Source: Geosiphon pyriformis (Eukaryota; Glomeromycota; Glomeromycetes; Archaeosporales; Geosiphonaceae). Taken from it: 64,000 nucleotides of DNA. Location of the stretch: NCBI GenBank assembly GCA_016748015.1, contig JAAOMT010000531.1, positions 290,295-354,294 on the forward strand. The letters are read 5' to 3'. Of the stretch, positions 35,248 to 45,760 are shown piece by piece. The notes under the pieces are model-generated. The model was not told the origin of the DNA. It worked only from the letters and a program-made list of their open reading frames with translations, and searched no databases. Positions within the stretch are counted from its first letter, which is position 1. Every line of letters begins with the position of its first letter. The translations under genes and the position numbers were made by a program.

Positions 35248-36264
35248 AATTATTGATGATGTGTCTTCCACATAATTCTGTTGGTTTAGTCTTGATTATT
35301 AGTCTCTGAAGATCTATTCCTGAATGTAAATTTACCTGTTGAGTTCTTTTGTTATAAGACACAGAGTTTGTCTTTCGTCGATTGCAACATTTTCTGTAAA
35401 TGTGAGCTTTCTTCTCCAAGCTAATGAGTGCAGTTGTTAGGATTTGGCATTGTCTTTTCACCCTTTTGGTAAGCTAACAAGATAACATTAATATCCAAAA
35501 CTTAGGAGGAGCTTCCTTTTTTTACCAGGCTATCACAAAGTTTATTCTCAGATAGTTAATTTTATTATGTTGCTGCTTCACAAAAAAATAAGAAAGAAAA
35601 AGAAAAGGAAAAGAAAAAAAAAAAAAGAAAGAAAAGATAAATTAGTATTGTCAATTGCTGTAATCAAGAGTGATTGGTCCAAATCGTTGATTGTTCGAGA
35701 TGGTTATGCTAAAAGCATCTGTTCTAGAATAAAGATATGAGACAAGAGTTAATTCACATAAATTCCACAAAGTTTCGGAAACATAAATTTGTGACTCTGA
35801 TTTCTTTAATAATTGGTTTATTTCAAAAGATAAAATAGGGAGAATAATAAATGATAAAGAGATATGGATATTTGATTCTTGTCTAGAGGTTCATATTTAT
35901 CTGTCTGTCTGTCTTTTTTAACTTCTACAACTACTTGTTTTTATATATTCTTTTGGTTTTATAGGATTGCTTTCAATTGTCTCACTATTGCTAGCTATTG
36001 CTTTGTTATTTCTGTTATTGCTTTATTTTTCTATATTATTACTAGTTATCCTATGTTATAACACATTATCTAACATTATTACATGTTATTCTGTGTTATC
36101 TTGTATTATAACATATTATCCTATGTTATTGCATGCTATTCTGTGTTATTCTGTGTTATAACACATTATTCTATGTTATAATGCATTATCCAACGTTATT
36201 GTGCTATTCTGTGTTATGTCACATTTTTTTATAACTTTGGATCGGTTTTTCTATTCGGATAACA
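35197..36264 (-). repeat. G2 5' LTR (LTR-B)
   Basis: 1068 bp, TGTTACAGATAAAC...CGGATAACA, paired with 26124-27138; differences are mainly transitions plus extra tandem units at 36045-36220. A TATATAAAAA box on the minus strand lies at 35937-35947. Confidence 0.88.
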
Positions 36265-36825
36265 CCAATTTCAAATTCCGAATCACCACCCAAATCAAGA
36301 ACAATACCAACCTACTCACCTGCCCATGACACAGCCACCAATATATCAATCACAAATATATCAGGCTTCAGTTTATCAACCTCAAACAATCTATCAGCCA
36401 CAGCTACCAACAATTTATCAACCACAGCCACAAGTAATTTATCAACCTCAACAAATTCAAACACCACCCCAAAACCCAGCTCAAATGACATCAGAAAATT
36501 CCAGACCCAGAATTACACAAAACTGGAGATCGGTGATGGTTGTACACCAACCAATCTCCAGCTCCTCTTACCAACCCACTGGATTACACTTATGGAATTC
36601 GGGTACCAGTTCCACCCAAAACCCAAATTCCCAGCACTATTTAAGTCTCTTGATTACTCCAAAAGATGTCACTTCCAACAATCCAGAACCAAATCAACCA
36701 GCAACATTTACCAACAACATCTCACCAGCAATCATCACTGATGACGAATCCTTAGCCATCATATTCCCTTTTAAACTCGAAGAAATCACAACAGTACCAC
36801 TATTCAGTGGAGCTGCCATAGAGAA
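36265..36825 (+). pseudogene. G1 gag, 3' part with Gln/Pro/Tyr repeats
   Basis: Continues gag after G2. The first TSD copy is followed by QIPNHHPNQEQYQ and then repeated IYQPQ units (36335-36460), a low-complexity linker between the zinc knuckle and protease. G3 has the same order (51380-51660). This piece is open for about 200 codons together with the protease start. Confidence 0.75.
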
Positions 36826-37250
36826 AAAACCCATCATGGCAATGTATACTGATGCCAAAGTCGATAGTCAGTATATCAAACTGATTCTGGATAATGGATT
36901 AGCTGGCAGCATCATCACCAAACAACTCATGGATTAATTAGGTCACAGAGTTGACAGAGCTGTCAGCACAAGGATCATCACAGCTGATGGAGCAACCAAA
37001 ACTTCTATTGGTGAGATTGATGACTTCCCTTTTGAAGTCAATGGCATCATAGTCTCTATTAAAGTTTTAGTGATAGAAGCCACTCAATACCAAGCACTAG
37101 TTGGTAATGACTGGCTTACCAAAACAAATGCCATCCTCGATTGGACTACTCAGAAGTTGCAACTTAGCCAAAATGGCCAACACACCCAAGTACCAGTAAT
37201 ATGTGACCATTTCAAACTCAATCACATGCCAGCCCCACTAATCAACTTGG
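36826..37250 (+). pseudogene. G1 aspartic protease
   Basis: Matches G2/G3 protease (KKPIMAMYTDAKV, KLILDNGLAGSIITKQLM, ITADGATKTSIGEI, ALVGNDWLTKTNAILDW). The catalytic triplet reads GAT AAT GGA (DNG, 36890-36898) instead of DSG, a G-to-A change in the Ser codon that would weaken or kill the enzyme. A stop at about 36936 splits it. Confidence 0.85.
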
Positions 37251-37860
37251 AGAAAGAGAAGCCAAAACTCATCTGGGAAGCATACCAAGTGTCATGGACC
37301 GATGTTGATCACAACAAATTGCCACCAATACTTGCCTGGAATGACAATGACCAGGAAAAGGGAAAAGGAAAAAAAGAACTTATCTGGAATACTGACCAAG
37401 CCTGGGAAATCAGCAACAGTCAAAAAGACTCATCAACCTGGAAGTGGAAGAAAAGCAATCAAGAAAAAGGGAAAGGAAATGAAGAAAACCAACTCAAAAC
37501 CAATGAAACCACCAAAGCCAGCACCAGTGGCTGGAGAAAAACCTACTCAACTGACACTAGACCAGAGCCACTGCATATTCCTCTCAAGTGTAAAAACTGC
37601 AACAAGAAGTTGTCCTTATTGAGAGCTTGGGTTGCACCAGACAAAGACTATTGGATGCACACCCATTACTATTGCAAACCATGCCACCACAAACATTACA
37701 GGTATCCAAAGAGACAAGGCAAGTAGAACAATGAACCATGTCTCGCTTGTGGAGAACAACTGCTTGACGAAGGGATGTGGAATGACATTTCTGGTTAAGA
37801 AAGAACATATAACACTTTGTGCCAGTACACAATTCTTATCAGCAATTGAGTGAGTTGTGG
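37251..37860 (+). pseudogene. G1 Cys-rich module downstream of protease
   Basis: The frame 37070-37726 runs from the protease into a Lys/Glu/Trp-rich linker (EKGKGKKELIW repeats). Then come CKNCNKKL, 19 residues, YYCKPC and, past a stop, CLACGEQLLDEGMW. Three CxxC pairs suggest a zinc-binding fold. The same module is present in G2 and G3. Function unknown; it is not the Gag knuckle nor the integrase HHCC. Confidence 0.65.
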
Positions 37861-37939
37861 AACACTCATCACAGCAGCCTGGTACCAAACAATCTCTTGC
37901 TTAGAAGGTTATCTACATGACAAGGACGAAATCTGGTGA

Positions 37940-39331
37940 ATGGCCAATACCAAAGTAGAAGACGCTTCACCCAATGAAATTTTAGAGATCAAGAACAACC
38001 CTCCAGAACCAACAGACATTGTTTTGGTTCTCAACCCGGATGCTTTTCTTGACTTAGAAAACAGCCCAGAAGAATTCTATAAACACTATCAGAATCTAGT
38101 ACTCACAAAAGAAGAGCAAGAGCAACGTTTAGAGGAAATCAATACCCAATTATGTGACTACTGTTTAATCTTATGTGACTTTCAATTCTGTGATAATTGT
38201 GACCTCATTTACAATCCACCACCATGCATGATCTACATGATTCCAGAAGAAGAAGAACCAATCAGCATCTACGCATTGGAATTGGAATCAGTTTTTGATC
38301 CCAATTCAAACTCCAACAATGATGATGACAAAAACACCGGTTTTAGCTCCATTCAATATGGCAATGAAGATAATAGTGATTTGGACTCCGATTCAAACTC
38401 AGAAACATATATTGCGCTCTTTAATCTCACCAAGAAGCAGACTCTGAAATGGTTCAGTAATAATAATGAAGAGATCAGGCCAGAATGTGCACACAATATT
38501 GATGTCGGGTTTGACCTGAAGTATCCAGGGAAAGATGCCATCAAATTAGAGCCACATTTGCACACATGCATCAATCTGAAAATAGCATTGGAAATATCAG
38601 CAACAACCATAGTTCAACTAGTTTCCAGAAGTAGTTTAGCAAAAAGAGAGATTACTATAAGAAGAGAAATAATCAACGCAGGTTATGTGAGAAATATTAT
38701 GACAATGTTACAAAATGATTCAAAAAAGACCTATATTATAGAACCAAATGAAAAGATAGCACAGGCAATATTTCTGCCTCTGATTAGAGTAGCTCAGTTA
38801 GTATCAGTGGGAAAAAGAGAAGAATTAGGAATAGTGGCTAGAGAAATACAAAGATTTGGATCCATGAGTAAAATAGATGTACCAGTCAATATGGCAGAAG
38901 AAAAAATTATTGGCCAAGGAGAAATTATCTCAACTAGTCAAGTAATTTTCATTCCACCATATAACCAGTACATGGTAGTTATAGAAAGAAAAGTGAAAGA
39001 TAAGAATCAGATTTTTGAAGCAGAAACAAGCCTTTGTGAATTAGGAGAGATTGGACTCATCAATCTCTACATACCAGCCAAAAGCCCCAACCATATCAAA
39101 ATTCTCATTTACAATACAACAGAAGATGCCATCACAATACCAGAGAAAACCATCATTGGATACATAAGCACTGAATTAGAAAATCAACCATCAAGCATTA
39201 TTTCAGATTTTCTACAACTATGTAAATATGTGGATATTATATCACAAACAATTTATGGACGAAATGAATGTTATTTGCTCCAACCAAAACAATTGGAACA
39301 AATGAACATGGAAAATTTGGATCCACTTTAA
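37940..39331 (+). pseudogene. G1 dUTPase-containing polyprotein segment
   Basis: 463 codons open. The N-terminus is acidic, with CDYCLILCDFQFCDNC (residues about 72-87) and a run of Asn/Asp (about 113-150). A trimeric-type dUTPase follows: motif 1 AHNIDVGFDL (about 184-193), motif 2 SRSSLAKREI, motif 3 IINAGYVRNI, motif 4 EKIAQAIFLPL and motif 5 RFGSMSKIDV (G3 keeps RFGSTG). After that comes a linker that leads to RT. It would hydrolyse dUTP to dUMP. Positioned between protease and RT. Motif 5 is damaged (T to M and G to S). Confidence 0.85.
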
Positions 39332-40680
39332 CATATGCAATTTAAGATGTTACTCAACAACTTCAATGACATTTTTGCTAGTGAAAATGAATTTGGCAGG
39401 ACTGATATCATCCAACATTAGATCAAGACTGAAAATGCTATGCCAATTAAATAATGAGCATACAGAGTACCACCAGCCAGCCATAAGATTATCTGTCAAA
39501 AGATCAACCGAATGCTTGACAATAGGCTAATTCAGCTATCTATGAGCCCATGGTCATTACCAGTGGTACTTGTCTAGAAGAAGAATGAAAAGATCAGATT
39601 TTGTGTGGACTACAGAAAACTCAATGAAGTCATTCATGAAGACAGTTATCCAACTTTACAAATCCAGAAGCCATTCAATGCTTTTGGAGAAAATAAATGG
39701 TTCTCAACACTGGATCTAGACAGTAGATACTGGCAGGTAGCCATGGATCCAGCAGACAAAAAAAAAACAGCTTTTATGACGAGAGAAGAAAATTTTGAGT
39801 TTGAAGTCATGTCATTCAGCTTGATAAATGCTCCAGCCACATTTCAATGGCTAATGGAAATAGTATATACTGGCTTATTGTGGAAATCAGTAGTAGTCTA
39901 TTTAGTATATTCTCAAAAACATTTAACGACCATTTACATTATCTCCAACAAGTGTTTGAAAGATTGAGAAGAGCTGGATTAAAATTGAATGCAACAAAGT
40001 GTTTCTTTGGCAAAACAGAACTCAAGTTCTTAGGACATATAATAAGCAAAAATGGTATCAAGACAGATCCGAATAAGATAGAGATAGTAAAGAAATTTCC
40101 AATACCAACTAACATGACCAAGTTAAAATCATTCTTGGAATTTGCAGGCTATTATTGCTGCTTCATCAAAGACTTTTTTAAGATAACTCAGCCACTCAAT
40201 CATCTCCAAACCAAGAATGTAAAATATAAATGGACTGAAACCCAGCAAAAAGCATTTGACATCTTAAGAAGAAAGCTTATTCAAGCTCTAGTGTTGATCT
40301 ATTCAGATTACAATAAACCATTCATCATTACCACTGATGCATCAGGTCAAGCATTAGGAGCAGTACTATCACAAAAAGGATCAGATGGAAGAGAACATTC
40401 AGTCACATATGCCAGCCAAAAAGAACTATGGAACACCAGAATTAGAATACTTAGCAATCTATTGGGCAGTCATGAAATAGAAAGAATATTTAAGCCAGAA
40501 GTTTGAGGTGTACACAGATCACAAAGGACTGACATTACTTCAAAAACAAGAATTTGGAGATGGCAGACAATCAAGATGGAAAATAGTACTCTTGCCATAT
40601 ACTTATACCATATATTATAAAAAGAGAAAAGACAACAGAAATGCTGACGGTTTGTCATGAATAAAACAAATCTAAGAACA
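39332..40680 (+). pseudogene. G1 reverse transcriptase and RNase H
   Basis: RT: FCVDYRKLNEV, STLDLDSRYWQVAMDP (motif A), FEFEVMSFSLINAPATFQWLM (motif B). The YxDD block is lost: compared with G3 (TACTTGGACAAC...), about 10 bases are missing near 39898-39907, which also shifts the frame. It then continues with FSKTFNDH, KCFFGKTELKFLGHIISKN, FLEFAGYYC. RNase H follows (ITTDASGQALGAVLSQKG; VYTDHKG near 40508) and ends near ADGLS. Inactive by deletion and stops. Confidence 0.88.
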
Positions 40681-40689
40681 TTTCAACCC

Positions 40690-40720
40690 AAAAAAAAATA
40701 TATATATATATATATATAAC
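40690..40720. repeat. (TA)n microsatellite
   Basis: An uninterrupted TA run of about 22 bases between the RNase H and integrase parts of G1, preceded by an A run. It is absent at the corresponding place in G3 (47080-47160). Confidence 0.8.
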
Positions 40721-40959
40721 AAAACCAAATCAAACTCAACGAAAATATAACAAAAGATGAACACCCAAAAATACTAACAACTCAAACATTATATAGATAT
40801 TCGACAGTTCAAGAAAAAATTATCTCAATCAGAACGAAATAGTATCAAACAACAATTAAAATACTTTATCACACACCAAAACATACTTTATTGGAAGAAT
40901 AGAAAAGACCCAGATCAACCAACCAAAGTAGTTACAGAGCCAGAAAAAGAGACAGTACT

Positions 40960-42060
40960 ATTTAACATGCACTCAGATCCAACAACAGAACATTTTCATA
41001 AAGAAGTAACTATAGAAAAAACTAGAAAAAAATACTACTGGCCATCAATGTATTCAGACATTATCCAATATATTCAAAATTGTGATGCTTATCAAAGAAG
41101 AGGAAGAAGCAGATCCAGTGAACCACTGAGACCAATCAAAGTAAGACAACCATTCGATCACATCAGAATTGATTTAGTCGGACCATTAACAATTACTAGC
41201 AGAGGGAATAAATACATTGCAGTAGCCATGGATTATCTCACTAAATGGCCAGAAGCAAAAGCAATTCAAAGAGTGGATGCAGAATCCATTGCTGAATTTG
41301 TCCATCAAGATCTGATTTGTTGACACGGATGTCCAAAAGAATTATTATCAGACCAAGGAACTCACTTTGTGAACAGAACACTAGCAGAATTGAGCCAAAG
41401 ATTCGGAATTAAAAGACCACTATCATCACCATATCATCCACAAACAAATGGTTTAGTTGAAAAATTTAATAGAACATTGTGTAAAGCAGTTACTAAACTC
41501 AGCCAAAAAAACCAGAATAAATGGGATTTGTTTATACCATCAGTACTATTTGCTTATTAAACAATGAAGCAAAATACTACACAAGCAACACTATTTGAAT
41601 TAGTATATGGTAAAACAGCAACAATACTAGTTGAGATAGAAGTTAACACATATCTAACTGAACCAATAACAGAAGATAATTTCTAGGAAACACTGTTGAG
41701 AAAGACATATAACTTAATAGAAACATTGGAAAACAAATAAAGAAGAGCAGCTAATAATATTTAAAAGTCACAAGAAAAACAGAAAAAAAGACACAATAGT
41801 CAACTACCAGACAAACCAGTAGAGTTCAAGATTGAAGACAAAGTACTCTTACATTGTACCAAAGCAAAAAAACAATGGAGTGGAAAATTTGATCCCAAAT
41901 GGGATGGACCATTTCACATAAAAGAAATTCTTGAAAATAGAGCTTATAAATTAAGATGAGACAACAAAATCTTAGCCAAAGCAGCACATGGTGATCGACT
42001 AAAACCATATCACCATACAGTGTCACCATCCACCAATAACATTCCACAATTAAGAGTATA
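40960..42060 (+). pseudogene. G1 integrase
   Basis: HHCC region: MHSDPTTEHFHKE, then NCDAYQ, in which the last Cys is Tyr. Core DDE residues are all present: RIDLVGP, SDQGTHF and NGLVEKFNRT. C-terminal linker VYGKTAT, then FDPKWDGPFHIKEIL. Stops at about 41322, 41558, 41685 and later. It would insert the element cDNA; the 4-bp TSD is its footprint. Confidence 0.87.
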
Positions 42061-42827
42061 ATAAATACTAGTTCAACCAGATAAGATTTCACAAGATCTG
42101 GAACCAATCATAATTATTGGACCAAACACGTAAAATCAAACAATAAAAAAGTATATAAAGACACAGTATATATGACAAAGACAACCAAGAAAAATGAAAA
42201 TACCAGATCATATTCACATCATAGCTTAACAATTATTTTAGACCTTAAATTAACAATCTTTAGACATGGAAGTTATTGTTAACAACCAAACAATTTGCTA
42301 TCAAAACACCAAAAGAAAGATAAAAAATACACCATATTAGTGAGTACCAAAGAATGATAAAAACTGGTCAGACAACATAATAGAAAAAGTAAAGAACACT
42401 TTTGGGAAAATACCTATTATGGCACCAACAAAAGAACTTACAAAAGAGAATTGGAAGCAATAGACAGAACAACTTCCAATATCATACTGCTACTATTAGC
42501 TAGGTCGAAAGTTGAATATTCAGAAGTTGTATATCAACAAATCCAAGAGAGTATTTAACCAAAACATAATACAGCAAATTGAAGAATTTATTGAAAAAAA
42601 GATGAACTCAATACTACATGTGAGAACAATTTATTAACTGCACAACATATTTCAGAATTATCCAGAAATACTGTTACACTCAAACATGGAAACCATAACC
42701 ATTAACCAATGGGGAAAAATGAACAATACACAAATAGAAGACGTAAAGAACAGAGTCGAACAAACAATACTTGAAAAAAAAGTATTAGAATTAATTCAAA
42801 ACGAAGATTTCGACGGAGCTCAATATT
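42061..42827 (+). pseudogene. G1 tail region after integrase (unknown ORF)
   Basis: Broken frames homologous to the G3 tail: KELTKENWKQ near 42430 and ending VEQTILEKKVLELIQNE at about 42750-42805. Gln/Glu/Ile-rich, mostly helical in appearance. No recognised domain. Confidence 0.5.
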
Positions 42828-42842
42828 AAAAGAAGAAGATAA
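42828..42842 (+). promoter_or_regulatory. G1 polypurine tract
   Basis: AAAAGAAGAAGATAA directly before the 3' LTR, similar to G3's minus-strand AAAAGAAGGGAATAA. Confidence 0.7.
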
Positions 42843-43730
42843 TATTACTCATAAAAAGAAAACAGATATAGCAGACCAATAAAAGAATAGTATTTAGCAT
42901 GTGAGCATATTGTTTAATAATGTGGAGCAATATCAGAAATCATGGCATATTGCTCAGCAATATGGAGCAATGTCAGAAATCATGGCACATTGCTCAGCAA
43001 TGTGAAGCAATATCAGAAAAAACACGGCACATTGCTCAGCAATATGGAGCAATGTTAGAAAATTAGAGCACATCACTTAACAATATGAGCATTGCTCAAG
43101 AAATCATAGCACATTACTCGGAAATGGAAGCGATCTTATAGAACATCAATTATGTATATATAGTGATAGCATTAGAAGTAGAAAAAGAGAATCCAGTAGT
43201 TAAAAATCTCCCATTTTTACAAATATTGAATAAATAAATCATTTACTATCCAAATCTACTCTTCACTATTAACACCCTATGTTGATAGCAATTGATACTT
43301 AACCATACTAAAACAATAGCTTTTGATCATGGCTATTGACAGATACTAACTTGCACATTGTCTTGGCTTATTTTTTTATTTTATTTTCTTGATTTTTTAT
43401 TACTAATTCTATTGAGGATTAACATGCAGAGTACTGATGTCAGGATATAGCACTGGTAAAAGACCCAGGAATAAGGGTAGAACACTCAATTGAAGATAGC
43501 TTACCAGAAGGAATACTAGCCATTAAGCTGAGAAAAAAATTGATGAAACTGTGGTTTTGGGAAGCTACAAATAAAACCATTGCAATTGAATCTCTGTCTA
43601 TTATACAAAGAACTCAACCAAAACTTTCAGATAACAATACCTTCAGATATTCCCAACAACATTATATCAATTGAGCACCAAGTTACAGGTTTGTTATTTG
43701 ATTTGAAACCCTAAATAATCACTTGTAACA
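42843..43730 (+). repeat. G1 3' LTR (subtype A1)
   Basis: 888 bp, TATTACTCAT...CACTTGTAACA. It holds four to five hairpin-type repeat units (42896-43110), a TATATATAG box (43155-43163) and GAGCACCAAGTTAC (43673-43686). It ends at the GTGG TSD copy (43731-43734). Confidence 0.88.
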
Positions 43731-44098
43731 GTGGGAACAATTTTTCAGTGTTAAAGGGTACTTTTACTCAATTTCTGATTTTTGCTATTAGATCAGTTAT
43801 GGAAGATGCTTTGAAAAAGAATAGAGAACTTTGGTTGGTTTTGCAAGACATGCACAAAGCTTATGACTCTGTGAACTGGTATCATTTGAAGGCTAGTCTG
43901 CATCATATTAAGATGTACAATCAGTTTATTGATTTTTTTGGTAAAATTCATGAGGATTATATCAACAGAGTAATAACAGATTTTGGCCTTTCAGATGGTT
44001 ACATAGTACATGATGGATTGGATCAGAATAAGGTATTCTCCCCTTTTTTTTGGCAGATATTCTATGACCCTTTTTTGTGTGAGATTAAGAGACACAAT
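43731..44098 (+). pseudogene. LINE-D ORF2 part 2 (RT motifs A and B)
   Basis: Includes the right G1 TSD (43731-43734). Reads NNFSVLKG, LVLQDMHKAYDSV (motif A, with the usual Ala that LINE-C has lost) and GLDQNKVFSPFFWQIFYDPFL (motif B, with the usual Gly after Gln replaced by Asn). It ends CEIKRH at the G3 insertion. LINE-C gives the same order without gap. Confidence 0.9.
44095..44098. repeat. Left TSD of gypsy G3
   Basis: ACAA; the right copy ACGA at 54368-54371 differs by G-to-A at a CpG. One copy joins KRH-EHLCGY, the same length as KCQKSVCEY in LINE-C. Confidence 0.75.
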
Positions 44099-45024
44099 GT
44101 TATAAGTAATTCTTTGAGGTGTCGAGTAAATAACAAACTCATAACTTGGTGCACAAAGCAATTGATGACGATAATAATCTAAAGGTATTTTATCTAAAGG
44201 CTTTCCAATCGAGTTCTTTGTATAATGAACAGAGATTCAATGGTAACAGTTTATTAGTAGTTTCCTAAAACCGTAGTTTTGTCAATTGCTTGCTCAGCTT
44301 GATGGTTGATGATTCTCCTAGTATGATATCCTCTGTAAGTATATACTAGTGCTGTTTCCTGACATCAGTTCCTCCATAAGTCTTCCAAGTGTAAGTATTG
44401 TTTAAGCAAGTTTATTTCTCCATAAGTCCTCCAAGAGTAAGTATTTTTTAAGTAAGTTTTATTCCTCCATAAGTTCTCTAAGAGTGAATCCTTTAATCAC
44501 ATTAGTAGACAACAAAGAAAATAAAAAAATATAAAAGAGAAAATAAGAAATAAGCCAAGATGATTTGCAAGTTAATATCTCATTAATAGCCATGATCAAG
44601 AGCTATTGTTTCAGTATGATTAAGTATCAGTTATTATCAACATGAAGTGTTGATAGTGAAAAATGAATTTGATATAGTGAATAATTATTTATTTGAGGAT
44701 TGTAGTAACTAAGCTAAGAATTCTTGGTGTCAATTCTGTCTTTTCTACTTCTAACACTACTGCTATATATACATATTTGAGATTCCTCAATTCTTTAATT
44801 CCTTGTGACAGGAATTTTGGAATTCCTGAAATCTTGTGATTTCTGATGAGAGGAATCCTGGAATTCTGAAATTCTGTGATTTCTTGTCAGAGAATTCTAA
44901 AATTTCTGGAATCTTACAATTTCTCTAAGAGAAATCTTGGAATTCTACATTTACTACGTCTACATCTGATTGGCTAATATCTACTAACTAATAATACTAT
45001 ATTTTCTATATTCTATGAGTAATA
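44099..45024 (-). repeat. G3 3' LTR (subtype A2)
   Basis: 926 bp paired with 53473-54367. It contains two to three tandem units of about 45-50 bp with TCCTCCATAAGT (44366-44480) in U5. A TATATATAG box (minus, 44763-44771) is followed in U3 by repeated GGAATTCTGAAATTCTGTGA-like blocks (44800-44950). Ends TGTTATAAG...TGAGTAATA. Confidence 0.88.
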
Positions 45025-45039
45025 TTATTCCCTTCTTTT
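45025..45039 (-). promoter_or_regulatory. G3 polypurine tract
   Basis: AAAAGAAGGGAATAA on the minus strand, adjacent to the 3' LTR. Confidence 0.7.
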
Positions 45040-45760
45040 AATATTAAGCTCTGTCAAAATTTAATTCCTTTAATTCCCCTTCTTGAATTATTTCTTGAAC
45101 TTCTTTCTCGAGTATTACTTGTGTTATTTTAGTTTGTAGTTCTTCAAATTGGGTGTTGGTCATTTTTTCCAATTGATTACTTGTAACTGTATCTATTGCT
45201 GTGTTAAGTAAGATTTCTGGTCAGTCTTGAAATTCTATATATAGCTGGTAAATGGCTTGAGCTTGTGTGGTTAGATTGTTCTTTCCCACAAATTGTTCCA
45301 GTTGTCTTAGTATTGTTGTGTTAAATAATCATTTTGTTTTGTTGGTATACAAATTCTGGATATTTACGTGTTGTCCCAAGTGGAAATGACAATAGTTTTT
45401 CGGAAATTGTTGCATCCACCAAGTTCAAGTTTCTTTGGTAAGTTTTTGGTGTAATCCGACTATTTGTTGTTCTTTTATGGCCAATTTTATCTTGGTCATG
45501 ATCTTGTCAACAACATTTTCAAGTCTTTTCTGTGCTTTGTTTTGTGGTATCTTTGCCATGTTTTTGTAACAAATGGCTTGTTGATTGATTGTAATTTCTA
45601 TCTCCTGGTGTTGAATTAATTGAAAAATTTGTTGGGCTAGTGAATGGATATTGTCTGTAATTTCCATTTTTCTGGTCTCTTCTGTTGCATCGACCATGTT
45701 TTTTATATATTCTTTTGTCAATCAATTGGACGTGTTGTTGTCAATAATAATGATTGGTTC
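45040..45760 (-). pseudogene. G3 tail ORF after integrase (unknown)
   Basis: The minus frame 45425-45721 (LTKEYIKNMVDATEETRKM, IFQLIQHQEIEITINQQA, LENVVDKIMTKIKLAI) continues towards QFEELQTKITQVILEKEVQEIIQEGELKEL before the polypurine tract. Charged, Gln-rich and probably alpha-helical or coiled. No known domain. It could be the C-terminal end of the polyprotein or a separate ORF; present in G1 as well. Confidence 0.6.

Larger units (their letters stand above)
26124..36264 (-). mobile_element. Gypsy G2 (LTR-B family), minus strand, nested in G1
   Basis: Complete structure on the minus strand: 5' LTR at 35197-36264, PBS, gag, protease, Cys-rich module, dUTPase, RT/RNase H, integrase, tail region, polypurine tract (27139-27154) and 3' LTR at 26124-27138. 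It is about 10.1 kb with a 4-bp TSD. The protein order is the same as in G1/G3, but sequences are clearly diverged, so this is a different family with shared LTR termini and PBS. Many stops; inactive. Confidence 0.9.
23498..43730 (+). mobile_element. Gypsy G1 (LTR-A family), plus strand, split by G2
   Basis: A Ty3/gypsy-like LTR retrotransposon with both LTRs (770 and 888 bp), a PBS, gag, protease, Cys-rich module, dUTPase, RT, RNase H, integrase, an unknown tail ORF and a polypurine tract, in that order. G2 occupies 26124-36264 within gag. Without G2 the element is about 10.1 kb. Multiple stops and a 10-base deletion at the RT active site make it inactive. The LTRs differ mostly by transitions and by copy number of an internal tandem repeat. 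Confidence 0.9.

Noticed and set aside
40690-40720. TA run as origin or centromere signal
   Set aside because: A simple microsatellite within the G1 pol region; nothing else supports it.
42896-43110. Regular repeats that might be a CRISPR array
   Set aside because: They are tandem units without unique spacers, inside a retrotransposon LTR of a eukaryote.
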